Assembly: GCA_964630925.1 (NCBI GenBank)
Contig: CAZVZK010000017.1
Location: 1 to 64,000 of the forward strand
DNA: 64,000 nt
Direction of reading: 5' to 3'
Source of the DNA: RGDT01 sp964630925
Lineage (GTDB): Bacteria; Planctomycetota; Planctomycetia; Gemmatales; Gemmataceae
Shown: positions 1 through 8,173 of the stretch, piece after piece
How positions within the stretch are numbered: the first letter of the stretch is position 1
Layout of the letters: every line of letters starts with the position of its first letter
Position numbers and translations under genes: made by a program
The notes under the pieces: generated by a model
Told to the model about the DNA's origin: nothing
The model's database searches: none
Seen by the model: the letters and a program-made list of their open reading frames with translations, nothing else

Positions 1-98
1 GATGGCCCGTCTTCCCTCCTCAACCCTCCAGGTAAGTCCGAAACACTAGTCTGTGTCTCTGTGGTGAATCCGTTTCCTATCCCGTCCGAGGCACCACC

Positions 99-657
99 AT
101 GACCGACCCCATCCGCAACCGCATCAAGGCCCACCGCCGCGTCCGCGCCGGCGACCTCGTCCCCCACGAATGGAATTTCCGCCTGCACCCCGACGCACAG
201 CGGTCCGCTCTCCAGGCCCTCTACCGCGAGGTCGGCTTCGCCCGCAGCCTCCTCGCCTACGAGCTGCCCGACGGCCGCCTCAAGCTCATCGACGGCCACC
301 TGCGCCGCGATCTCGACTCCGACATGGAGGTCGATGTCGAGGTCCTCGACGTGACGGACGAGGAGGCCCGCACGCTGCTGCTGAGCATCGACCCGCTGGC
401 GGAGCTGGCCCGCACGCAGGACCAGCTCCACGAACGCCTGCGCCACCTCACCCCCGTCACCGACCCCGGACTGGCCGAACTCTGGGAGGAGACGGCCCGC
501 CGGGGCCGCGAGGCGGCGGGCCGGGGCCGCGTGCCGATCCCAGGAGATCCCCGACCACTTCATGATCCTGGTCACCTGTCGCGACGAGCCGCACCAGCGC
601 GAGCTGCTGGCACGCTTCCACGCGGAGGGCCTGGAGTGCAAGTGCCTCATGTCGTAG
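99..657 (+). pseudogene. ParB-like N-terminal domain protein, frameshifted
   Basis: From ATG 99 (GAGG eight bases upstream) the frame encodes a ParB/Srx-type nuclease-like domain. It includes a segment reading KLIDGHLRR and a glutamate-rich DVTDEEARTLLLSID stretch. Near base 540 the frame is lost. In the +1 frame the sequence continues as a plausible C-terminus (HFMILVTCRDEPHQ...LECKCLMS) ending at TAG 655-657. A diverged second copy of this tail (2118-2244) has two extra bases (GC) exactly at the break, and adding them here would restore one continuous frame of about 186 residues. So the gene looks intact except for a 2-nt deletion. Read literally, the first frame runs to 845 and ends in low-complexity residues overlapping the next gene, which is unlikely to be the native product. 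In planctomycetes such ParB-like proteins are not the chromosomal segregation ParB; the function is unknown. Confidence 0.65.
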
Positions 658-744
658 CCCGAGGCCCGGTGCAGAATGGGGCGGGCTGGCGGCTGATGTC
701 GGCGGCGGCTACGATGCGAGGTGTAGGCACGGGAGCCACGCCCC

Positions 745-1569
745 ATGACTTCGTTCCTGTTCTGGAATCTACAGAAGAAGGACCTGCGGCACGTACTGGC
801 GGACGCGGTGAAGGAACGCGCCGTGGACATCCTCGTCCTCGCTGAAAGCGTGGTCCCCGATCACGAGATCGCCACGGCCCTGAACGCCAGCACGGGCGGC
901 GGCTACCTCGCGCTCCCAGACGCCATGCCCGATGACAAGGTGCGGGTCGTGACGCGCATCCCCGCCAACCGCTGGACACGCCGCTACAGCGACAGCACGC
1001 GGCTGATGATCTGGAGCGTGGAGGTGGGAAGGCACCCCGGCATCCTCCTCGCAGGCGTCCATTTGCGCAGCAAGCTCCGCAGCAGCCCGGACGATCAGCG
1101 CTTCCACGCCCGCCCGGTGGCCGAAGAGATCGGCCGCACCGAGGACGCCGTCGGGCACCAGCGGACCGTCCTCGTGGGCGACCTGAACATGGACACGTTT
1201 GAGGCGGGGGTGACCGCCGTGGACGCCCTCCACGCCGTCATGACACGCACGATCGCTGGTCGGGCGACCAGGACGCTCGCGGATAAGCAATACCGCTTCT
1301 TCTACAACCCCATGTGGTCGCTGCACGGCGACCGCACGGCCGGCCCGCCCGGCACCCATTTCCACTACGACGCGGATTCTTCCGACCTGCTATACTGGCA
1401 CATGCTGGACCAGGTCTTGCTCCGCCCCGAGCTGATGGACGCCTTGCACGGCCTGGAGATCGTGGATCGTGTCGCCGGACGATCACTCCTCACGCCACGG
1501 GCCGGTCACCCGGACAGCAGCTTGTACTCGGATCACCTGCCGCTGGCGTTCCGCCTGCATCTGGACTGA
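745..1569 (+). CDS. endonuclease/exonuclease/phosphatase (EEP) family protein
   Basis: The 274-residue product has the EEP signature in order. An N-terminal FWNLQ supplies the Asn, LVLAES the metal-binding Glu (about residue 33), GDLNMD (about residue 150) the Asp-x-Asn pair, and SDHLP near the C-terminus the catalytic Asp-His. Family members are Mg-dependent phosphodiesterases acting on nucleic acids, lipids or small phosphoesters; the substrate here cannot be read from sequence. There is no signal peptide, so it is probably cytoplasmic. It is followed after 8 bases by an unknown 175-aa gene on the same strand, so the two are likely co-translated. The pair sits exactly between two copies of the 3' end of a ParB-like gene, which suggests it arrived as cargo. 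Confidence 0.85.
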   Translation: MTSFLFWNLQKKDLRHVLADAVKERAVDILVLAESVVPDHEIATALNASTGGGYLALPDAMPDDKVRVVTRIPANRWTRRYSDSTRLMIWSVEVGRHPGILLAGVHLRSKLRSSPDDQRFHARPVAEEIGRTEDAVGHQRTVLVGDLNMDTFEAGVTAVDALHAVMTRTIAGRATRTLADKQYRFFYNPMWSLHGDRTAGPPGTHFHYDADSSDLLYWHMLDQVLLRPELMDALHGLEIVDRVAGRSLLTPRAGHPDSSLYSDHLPLAFRLHLD

Positions 1570-1577
1570 GGTGCCCC

Positions 1578-2105
1578 ATGCCCGATCTGCTCACGAGCCT
1601 CTGGCCGACCGGGTTCGACCCCAAGGTTCTGCCGCCCCTCGTGATCCTCAAGGCGCAGGCGGGCTTCCTGCCGAGCGTCACGGCGGGCATCCTCAAGGCG
1701 ACGGTGGAGACGACAGAGGGGAAGACCGAGACCGAACACCGGCTCACCCTCGTCGCCCCGGCGGCGGGAGGCTACCGGCATGTGCTTGTGACGGTGAGCC
1801 ATCATCCTGCCTTCGTCTACCCGGCAGAGGTCCGCGCCGAGCCACTCGCGGTGGCGGAGGAGCGCCAACGACCGACGGACCCGCTAGGCCCCACGTTGGT
1901 ATTCTCGCGCACCGAAACCTACACCCACGTTGTCTATCCGAGCGCGGGGAGCGACAAGGAGCTGACAAGCCTTCTCTCGAAGGTCTTCAACAGCACCTAC
2001 GCGCGCGGGATCATCAACGGCCTCATCGCGAAGAGCAACGAGGCGTCCGCCACCGCGGCCCCGGCTCCCGCACCGGCAGACAACGGGGACGCTGGCACCC
2101 CTTGA
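1578..2105 (+). CDS. hypothetical protein, partner of the EEP phosphoesterase
   Basis: 175 residues from ATG 1578, the first Met in the frame after the upstream stop at 1569. I do not recognise a family. The protein is mixed alpha/beta, with no membrane segment, signal peptide or Cys pair. Its tail is Ala/Pro-rich (about the last 25 residues) and probably unstructured. The 8-base gap to the EEP gene points to an operon and possibly a functional pair. Its stop at 2103-2105 lies about a dozen bases before the second copy of the ParB-like 3' end begins. Confidence 0.7.
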   Translation: MPDLLTSLWPTGFDPKVLPPLVILKAQAGFLPSVTAGILKATVETTEGKTETEHRLTLVAPAAGGYRHVLVTVSHHPAFVYPAEVRAEPLAVAEERQRPTDPLGPTLVFSRTETYTHVVYPSAGSDKELTSLLSKVFNSTYARGIINGLIAKSNEASATAAPAPAPADNGDAGTP

Positions 2106-2117
2106 CGATCTGCCCAG

Positions 2118-2244
2118 ACCGATCCGCCAGGGGTTCCCCGACCAGTTCATGATCCTGGTCACCTGCCGCGACGAGGCCCACCAGCGCGAGCTGCTCGCAC
2201 GCTTCCAGGCCGATGGCCTGGAGTGCAAGTGCCTCATGTCGTAG
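2118..2244 (+). pseudogene. second, orphan copy of the ParB-like gene 3' end
   Basis: About 127 bases encode the C-terminus of the ParB-like protein in an open frame (PIRQGFPDQFMILVTC... to ...LECKCLMS, TAG 2242-2244) with no N-terminal half and no start. It aligns to 534-657 with roughly 10-15 percent mismatches plus a 2-base gap. The match continues a few bases past the stop (CCCGAGGC). The codons still look selected (G or C in third positions). It lies directly after the EEP operon and marks the right border of the inserted segment. Confidence 0.75.
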
Positions 2245-2322
2245 CCCGAGGCGAGCGCTGCAACCGTGGGCAGAGCGTCCACCACCGCCGGATTCGGTCG
2301 ATTGACAGCCTGAGACGAGGGG

Positions 2323-3228
2323 TTACGCGCCTTCAAGCTTTCCGATAATCTCCGTCACGGATTTGCCGACCGTGATCAATTCCTCGCAGCGTCTAAACCA
2401 GATTTCTTTGGGAAAACGCCCTTGCGCGGTGTGAAGGCCCTTCACTCTCGCCACTAGATCCGTCGGGAAGGTGACAACAACGACCACCTTATGGGTTTCC
2501 TTTTTTTTGGTTCCCGCCGCGTTTACACCACCCGTGTACGGGTTTGAATGCCAGAGAACGTTACCCGATAGGTCTTCTAACAAGAAGACTGATCCGCCCG
2601 TAAATCCTTCTAGTGCTTGAAAAGTGGTTAGAAGCATTTCGCCATCAATTCGCCCGGTATTTGAAACCTTCACCGATGTCTCAATGAACATTCCCGTCCC
2701 GACTTTGCTCTTCTTCGAGACTGTGAATGGAAAGGTTGCAGGGGGGCCGGGAGGAGAGGGTTGGGGGGGAGGCCCTGCCGGACGAATCTCATCCGCGTCG
2801 AGAGTGTATTTTCCGCTGGGGGTCGCCTGATGCTGACCCCCCTTCGGGCAGACCCCCAGTTCGCCGCCAGCCCACCAGTGCAGGGCCTTACAGTTGTCGC
2901 AGTACCGCCAGTCTGGCTGCCCCAGGGCGCTGGGGTCATCCATCGTCAAGGTATACTTGCTGCTCACTGTGCTAAGGTGCGGGCCGCCAGGTGGGGTGCT
3001 CCCTGGACAGATCCCAGGCTTGCCGCCGATCCAGTGCAAGACTTTGCACTTCTCGCAGAAGCGCCAATCCGGTTGGCCAGGGGCGCTCGGGTCGTCCATC
3101 GTCACGTTGTAATGATAACTGGGCGTCGCCTGATGCTGCCCCCCCCTCGGGCAGACCCCCAGTTCGCCGCCAGCCCAGTGCAGAGCCTTACATTTGTCGC
3201 AGTACCGCCAGCCTGGCTGTTTGGGCAT
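2323..3228 (-). CDS. three-zinc-ribbon repeat protein of unknown function
   Basis: 301 residues from ATG 3228, chosen because AAGAGAGG precedes it with normal spacing; a TTG lies one codon upstream. The N-terminal half is three tandem units of about 50 residues, each W-R-[YF]-C-x2-C-K-x-L-H-W then G-x-CP and a later His, so each can bind one zinc. The units are separated by a repeated TMDDPSA-type linker. Similar WRWC-x-KC ribbons are known in secreted actinobacterial proteins. A Pro-rich linker (about 150-165) leads to a C-terminal domain of about 130 residues rich in alternating hydrophobics, likely a beta-sandwich. There is no signal peptide. The gene is visibly AT-richer than its surroundings, with runs of T, suggesting transfer. 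Function is unknown; carbohydrate or protein binding would be a guess. Confidence 0.75.
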   Translation of the reverse strand: MPKQPGWRYCDKCKALHWAGGELGVCPRGGQHQATPSYHYNVTMDDPSAPGQPDWRFCEKCKVLHWIGGKPGICPGSTPPGGPHLSTVSSKYTLTMDDPSALGQPDWRYCDNCKALHWWAGGELGVCPKGGQHQATPSGKYTLDADEIRPAGPPPQPSPPGPPATFPFTVSKKSKVGTGMFIETSVKVSNTGRIDGEMLLTTFQALEGFTGGSVFLLEDLSGNVLWHSNPYTGGVNAAGTKKKETHKVVVVVTFPTDLVARVKGLHTAQGRFPKEIWFRRCEELITVGKSVTEIIGKLEGA

Positions 3229-3231
3229 CAA

Positions 3232-3898
3232 GGTGGACCTCTCTTAGTAGGAACCCTCAACCCCGGTGGCAAGTGATCCACGCACCCCACCGGCTGTTGA
3301 TGTGCGTTCTATCTGAGGTAGGACCGTGTCGGTCGTGGGGCATCCTATTCCTCGGTGACAGGACGGCAAGCTGCTATCATCCGTACTTGTTTAGCGCCCC
3401 TTGCCGGTTGAAGTCCCTCTCCGCAGAGTCCTGGGCGAGCCGAGCCCGTCCAGCCGAGGCCACGATGGCCGCCGACCGACCCCAGACCAGGCACACGCGC
3501 TGGCCCCGGTCCTCGCGGAGCTCGCCGCCCTCCGCGCCTCCTTCGGCCTGCTCCGCCTGGAGAACGAGCGTCTCTGCCTGGATAACGAACGCCTTCAATG
3601 GTAGCTCTCCGAGGCACGCAGCCCGCGTCCTGCCCCGCTGCGCGGGCCATTCCTCGCGGGCGGCTCCTGGCGGGGCCTGCCTCCGTGCCTTCCTTTTCAT
3701 GCCCAGCGGCGTTCTCGGGTCGGATTTCTCCGTAGAACAGCCTCCACCGCCGCCGCGCCAGGGATTCCGAGGCCACGCTGGGCTACGGCCTGTGCGGCCT
3801 GCGCCGCCTGTGGGCCGAGGCCCTGCCTCCAGCCCCGGACTCGTCCTTGCTGGCTGGACGGTTGCTGTGGTCTTCTTGCGACGCAAGGGAGATAGCAG
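3232..3898. other. gap with degenerate coding remnants
   Basis: No confident intact gene lies here. On the plus strand 3401-3604 is an open frame of 67 codons whose last third has good third-position bias and a leucine-rich heptad pattern (LLRLENERL, LDNERLQW) ending in TAG. This resembles the coiled-coil N-terminus of IS66-type transposases cut short by a nonsense codon, but the match is too short to claim. Ribosome binding sequence AAGGGAGA at the right edge belongs to the next gene. Confidence 0.3.
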
Positions 3899-5095
3899 AT
3901 GGCGACGATCACCGTGAAGCCTGGAGACAACATCCAAGAGGCAGCCAACCGGATTCAAGACGGGGACACGCTGTACTTTACCAATGGCGAATACGCGCTG
4001 AACACGCAGATCTACATTGGGAACAGCCGGTCTTGCACCGTGCTGGGAGAGAGTAGGGCCAAGACGGTCTTGCGGTGGACCACGCACGACGAGACGGGCA
4101 GGTCCTGGCAGGGGGGGATCAAGTTCGACGGGATCGAGCGGGCGAAACATCGCTTTGAGATATCGAACGTCACGCTTGAGACGGCCACGAAGTACGGAGG
4201 GGCCGCGCTCGAACTCGCCTGGGGGGCTGGCCCGAAGATGCCCACCGGGTTTGTCCGGAACGTCACGATCATTCGGTCGCCAGCGAACTCGGAGGCAATG
4301 TGGAAGTGGGGCATCCGACTAAGGAACGCGACGGAATTCACTATCGACGACGTGAAGATCGAGGGATGCGTGCCGGGGGCCAGGCAGCAGCAGGACGAGA
4401 ACTTCGGCATCCACATCAGCGGGGACAACGTGAAGGTCAATGCTTCACAGATTCATATGAACAATTTATCCGTGGAGAATTACAGGACTGGCCTTGCGGC
4501 ACGCGAGTCGTGCGAGGGCATCTACGCGTCGAGGTTCGAACTGCGGGCCTGCGTCATTGGCATCGACCTGCACCGCTTCAGCACGGCCATCTTCACCAAC
4601 GGGCACATCGACTACCTAGTTCACGGGCTGATCGCCACGCAATCGAACACGGTGACCGTGAACGCGGTGTACATCAAAACCCACGACGGGGTGAGGGGCA
4701 CCGGCCTGAGGAACAGCGACGCAGTCCGGTTCATGCACACGAAAGACGAAGAAAGGAATCGGTTTCCGGAAGCGCTACCAAGGGACCCGGCTTTCGAGGG
4801 TAGCCAGACGCTCCACGTCGTTGGCGGGACCACGCTCCACTTCTCTGGTGTCGCGGGACATTCTGACCCCAACGCCTCCGGAGTGGTCCTCTCGAAGAGG
4901 GACGAGTCGAAGAGGGACGAGGGCAACCGGCACAGTGAGGGGGCTATTATCGGGAACTGCACGCTACTCGGTTTCCCCGGCAAAGGGGTGCTGTTTGGCG
5001 CGGGCACCAGGCGCAACAGGGCAGTCGGGAACCAGTTCGTGAGTTGCGGTCGCAACTGCGTGGACGAGTCACAGAGTAACGAATGCGGCGCCTGA
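3899..5095 (+). CDS. right-handed beta-helix (pectate-lyase-fold) protein
   Basis: 398 residues from ATG 3899, preceded by AAGGGAGA. The N-terminus (VKPGDNIQEAANRIQDGDT) is the typical opening of parallel beta-helix proteins, followed by many short strands with regularly spaced Asn, Ile and Val (FEISNVTLE, FTIDDVKIEG and similar). These correspond to PbH1-type coils. Family members are polysaccharide lyases, hydrolases, epimerases or structural tail proteins. No lyase-specific catalytic triad could be assigned. There is no signal peptide, which is unusual for a degradative enzyme and leaves room for a phage-tail or cytoplasmic role. It has lower GC than the flanking genes and stands alone on its strand, consistent with acquisition. 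Confidence 0.75.
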   Translation: MATITVKPGDNIQEAANRIQDGDTLYFTNGEYALNTQIYIGNSRSCTVLGESRAKTVLRWTTHDETGRSWQGGIKFDGIERAKHRFEISNVTLETATKYGGAALELAWGAGPKMPTGFVRNVTIIRSPANSEAMWKWGIRLRNATEFTIDDVKIEGCVPGARQQQDENFGIHISGDNVKVNASQIHMNNLSVENYRTGLAARESCEGIYASRFELRACVIGIDLHRFSTAIFTNGHIDYLVHGLIATQSNTVTVNAVYIKTHDGVRGTGLRNSDAVRFMHTKDEERNRFPEALPRDPAFEGSQTLHVVGGTTLHFSGVAGHSDPNASGVVLSKRDESKRDEGNRHSEGAIIGNCTLLGFPGKGVLFGAGTRRNRAVGNQFVSCGRNCVDESQSNECGA

Positions 5096-5177
5096 CACCT
5101 CTGGAGGGCACGTTTGCCGTCGGGGCGCCATTGACCCCTTCCTCCCCCACTCAGCACTTGGGCCGTTGACGAGCTGT

Positions 5178-5241
5178 GCCCCTTCTTCCGGCCTCCTCTA
5201 CGGCTCTCAACCTTTCAGGCCCCCAGGCCGGAAGAAGGGGC
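5178..5241 (+). terminator. 17-bp perfect inverted repeat after the beta-helix gene
   Basis: Arms 5178-5194 and 5225-5241 are exact reverse complements (GCCCCTTCTTCCGGCCT and its complement) around a 30-base loop. The structure begins about 80 bases after the stop at 5095. No T-run follows, so if it ends transcription it is not a canonical intrinsic terminator. It could also be the edge of a small mobile repeat. Confidence 0.35.
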
Positions 5242-5604
5242 TGGCAGACAACACCCCACATGGCAACCATCAGCCCATCGCCTGCTGGACCGCAATCGCT
5301 GACTGAGTAACGCCCATTCCTTCCCGACAGCCCACATCATTGACCCCGTGAGCATCCAACGTCCACGCTCTCCCCCGCCTTGCGCGGCCCCACGCTCGCT
5401 GCGCTCGCTCGGCCCCGGCCGCAAAGCCGGCCTGGCCGGGGCCGCTCGGCGTCCTTACACCCCACAAAACAGCCAACAGCCGGCCGCCTTCGGCGGCCGG
5501 CCCCACCCTCCACGCACCACATCCACGCCCTCCGCGCCCCGCCTTCCTGGCCTGCCCCCACTGACAACGCCCACACCTCCCCTCCGCCACTCTTCTGACT
5601 CTTG

Positions 5605-5650
5605 CGATCCCCCCTCTCCGTTTCGGAGAGGGGGTTAGGGGGTGAGGTAG
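5605..5650 (+). repeat. 46-nt dispersed palindromic repeat, copy 1
   Basis: A hairpin built on CCCCCCTCTCCG / CGGAGAGGGGG with loop TTT, followed by the tail TTAGGGGGTGAGGTAG. It is identical at 45 of 46 positions to the copy at 42700-42745 and to the reverse complement of 42552-42597. The only change is in the loop region (T for C). The match with 42700-42745 also extends a few bases to the left (TCTTG). Confidence 0.85.
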
Positions 5651-5716
5651 GAGAATCTGAACCCCCTCCCGCCATACTCTGTCCTCACACCATCCCCCAA
5701 CCCGGAGGCCGCCCCC

Positions 5717-8104
5717 ATGTCCGCCGTCCTCAACCTCTCCGTCTTCGCCGTCCGCTCCCTCTTCGAGGGCTTCTGCTCCTCCATCGGCTTCCCCGCCGGC
5801 CAGGCCGCCGCCGACGCCGCCGTCAAGTTCCTCGGCGCACGCTTCACCGACCACAGCGCCAAACTCACCGACGCCCTGAGCCGCGCCACCGACGGCGCCT
5901 GGCGCGCCCTCGAGCTGTCCCTCGCCGGTGACTCCTGGTGGGACCGCATCAAGGCCACACTCGCCCGCCGCGAGGACCAGGTCTTCCGCGAGCAGGTCGG
6001 CGCGTTCCTGCGCACCACCCCGCTCGCCAACCTCCCCTCCCACCCCCCGGAGTTCCGCGCCTCGGCCCTCCGCGAGCTGCGCGCCGCCCGCAAGGCCGGC
6101 GCCCTCGCCGGCGCCGTCGACCCCAAGACCCTCGCCGAGAAGGCCGGCCCGTTCGCGCGCTTCGCCGAGCCGCAGGCCCTCCTCGACGCCGAGTGGCACG
6201 CCCTCGAAGCCCTGCTGACCGGCCTGCGTGACGCCGGCTACCCCGCCCTCGCCCACTTCCTCTCCCTGCGCCCGCACGGCGACTCCCCGATGCTCGCGGT
6301 GGCCGTCCGCTACTTCTTCCAGCGTGAGCTGGAGGGCGATCAGGCGTTGCAGTCGGCCTTATCGTTCGCGCGGATGGAGCGTCTCGCCGCCCAGCAGGAG
6401 GCGGGGTACGACGCCCTCGCGTCCCTCCTGGCGAAGAACACGGGCCGGCTCGACGACCTCATGGAGACGGCGGCCCAGACCCTCGCGGTGGTCACCGAGA
6501 CGCACGCCGACGTGAAGGACATCAAGTCGGCCCTCGACACGATGGGCCAGGCGGTCTTCCGCGCCCTCGCCGCCCCCGCCGCGGCCCCCGGCGACCCCGT
6601 GCGCAAGGAGGAGGACGTCCGCCTTGAGATGCTCAACGGCCTGCTCACGACGCCGCACCGCGACCTCATGCCCCTCTGGCCGGTGCATCAGGAGCTGTGC
6701 GCCAAGGACCCGCGCTTCTACGTCCGCCTGGCGGCGTGGTACGCGGAGAAGGGCGAGGTCCGCGACCACAAGGAGGCATTCGTCGTCGCCCTGTGCCTGT
6801 CGCCGTTCGAAGGCCACCGCGACGTGGGCCTCGCCCTCCTCCGCAAGATGCCGCCGCACCAGGTCGCCCGCGTGGTGGACTTCATCCACGGCCGCAAGGT
6901 CACCCGCCGCCGCCCCAGGCAGAAGGGCCAGAAGAAGGCCACCCGCGAGGTGGTCGGCGACTTCGGCCTCTTCCGCACCGTCCCGCGCTCCATGCGCACC
7001 GAGGTCGAACGCTACCTGCGCGAGCGCGAGGCCGCCCCCGCCTGGTTCGACAGCTCCGTGCTCCAGGCCCGCAAGTCGCTCAAGCGCCTCTACACGGTCC
7101 TGCACGTGAAGCCCTCCCCGCGCGCCCAGGCCGTCCTTTTCGACGACCGCCCGCCGCCCGACAGCCGGCTGGCGGCCCTGAAGACGATCAAGGACGCCGC
7201 CACGCCGGAGATCGCGGCCCAGGCGATGCTGAAGGCCAAGCTGCCGTTCCGCGTGGCCGTCTCTGTCATGCCGGAGATCACACCGCCGGTGCTGAAGGCG
7301 CTCATCGGCGTGATGACCCCGCAGGAGGTCATCAACAACCTGGCGCTGCTCCAGCGCCACGGGGCGATGGCCGACACCGAGCTGCGCCTGCTGATCGATG
7401 GCAAGCTGGAGGCCGCGAAGGCGGACAAGCGCGTCAGCACGTTCAAGGCGGAGACGGCCCTGGCCGCCGTCGGCCTGGGCGACGAGCTGCGGAGCAAACT
7501 CGAAGAAGTGACCGACCTGCGCATCAAAGCGCGGGGCCGCCTACGCCGCTCCACGGGGTTGCTGGTGGACAAGAGCGGCAGCATGGAGGTGGCCATCGAC
7601 GCCGGCAAGCGCATCGCCGCCATGCTCTCGGCGGCGTGCGAGCAGGACCTGTACGTCTACGCCTTCGACACGATGGCATACCCCATCGTGGCCGCCGGCC
7701 GCGACTGGGCCGACTGGAAGCGTGCGTTCGACGGCATCAACGCCACGGGGGCGACGAGCGTCGGCGTGGCCCTGGAGGTCATGCGCCGCAAGAAGCAGAA
7801 GGTGGAGCAGCTCATCATCGTGACCGACGAGGAGGAGTACGACCCGCCGTTCTTCATCGAGAGCTACTTGAAGTACCGCCAGGAGCTGGCCTGCTCCCCG
7901 ACGATCACCTTCGTGAAGGTGCCCGACAGCAGCACGAAGCTGGAGGACCAGTGCCGGCGTGCAGGCCTGACGTTCAGCGTGTTCGAGTTCACGGGCGACT
8001 ACTACGCCCTGCCGAACCTCGTCTCGCTGGTCGAGCCGCCGAGCCAGCTCGACCTGCTCATGGAGATCATGGACACCCCGCTGCCGGAGCGCAAGGGGGC
8101 GTGA
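5717..8104 (+). CDS. TROVE/vWA protein, Ro60 (Rsr)-like, with extra N-terminal domain
   Basis: 795 residues. Residues about 1-290 are an all-helical module rich in Ala/Leu that is not part of classical Ro proteins. Residues about 300-610 read like the HEAT-type TROVE ring; segments such as ALIGVMTPQEVINNLALLQR match the Ro motif in which helices precede the vWA domain. Residues about 612-790 are a von Willebrand A domain with an intact MIDAS (DKSGSM at 618-623). Ro60/Rsr proteins bind misfolded RNAs and Y RNAs and work with 3' exonucleases in RNA quality control, in the cytoplasm. A role in RNA handling is therefore likely, but no Rtc genes or Y RNA are adjacent. ATG 5717 follows GGAGGCC. The last 12 codons recur, diverged, at 8847-8880 after the next gene. 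Confidence 0.7.
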   Translation: MSAVLNLSVFAVRSLFEGFCSSIGFPAGQAAADAAVKFLGARFTDHSAKLTDALSRATDGAWRALELSLAGDSWWDRIKATLARREDQVFREQVGAFLRTTPLANLPSHPPEFRASALRELRAARKAGALAGAVDPKTLAEKAGPFARFAEPQALLDAEWHALEALLTGLRDAGYPALAHFLSLRPHGDSPMLAVAVRYFFQRELEGDQALQSALSFARMERLAAQQEAGYDALASLLAKNTGRLDDLMETAAQTLAVVTETHADVKDIKSALDTMGQAVFRALAAPAAAPGDPVRKEEDVRLEMLNGLLTTPHRDLMPLWPVHQELCAKDPRFYVRLAAWYAEKGEVRDHKEAFVVALCLSPFEGHRDVGLALLRKMPPHQVARVVDFIHGRKVTRRRPRQKGQKKATREVVGDFGLFRTVPRSMRTEVERYLREREAAPAWFDSSVLQARKSLKRLYTVLHVKPSPRAQAVLFDDRPPPDSRLAALKTIKDAATPEIAAQAMLKAKLPFRVAVSVMPEITPPVLKALIGVMTPQEVINNLALLQRHGAMADTELRLLIDGKLEAAKADKRVSTFKAETALAAVGLGDELRSKLEEVTDLRIKARGRLRRSTGLLVDKSGSMEVAIDAGKRIAAMLSAACEQDLYVYAFDTMAYPIVAAGRDWADWKRAFDGINATGATSVGVALEVMRRKKQKVEQLIIVTDEEEYDPPFFIESYLKYRQELACSPTITFVKVPDSSTKLEDQCRRAGLTFSVFEFTGDYYALPNLVSLVEPPSQLDLLMEIMDTPLPERKGA

Positions 8105-8173
8105 GGGCGGTTGCCCTTGCCCGGCCGGGGGGGGCGCGGCGATAATCCGTCCACCCGGACGGAGGCCGCTCTC

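Larger units (their letters stand above)
5096..5716. other. 620-base non-coding gap rich in hairpins
   Basis: No gene with convincing coding character is seen. Besides the inverted repeat at 5178-5241, there are an 11-bp-armed hairpin at 5410-5444 and a 10-bp-armed hairpin with a 3-base loop at 5479-5501. A copy of the 46-nt dispersed palindrome lies at 5605-5650. Because the next gene is Ro60-like, I looked for a Y-RNA with a T-loop-like GGTTCGAATCC module and found none. A GGAGGCC at about 5705 serves the next gene. Confidence 0.4.

Noticed and set aside
99..657. Programmed frameshift in the ParB-like gene
   Set aside because: No slippery run at the break, and the second tail copy shows a simple 2-base deletion explains it.
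3401..3604. IS66-type transposase gene
   Set aside because: Only a short leucine-rich coiled-coil-like fragment with a stop; no catalytic core, terminal repeats or target duplication found.
5096..5716. Y RNA gene for the Ro60-like protein
   Set aside because: Strong hairpins exist, but no T-loop-like or tRNA-like module and no conserved Ro-binding stem could be recognised.
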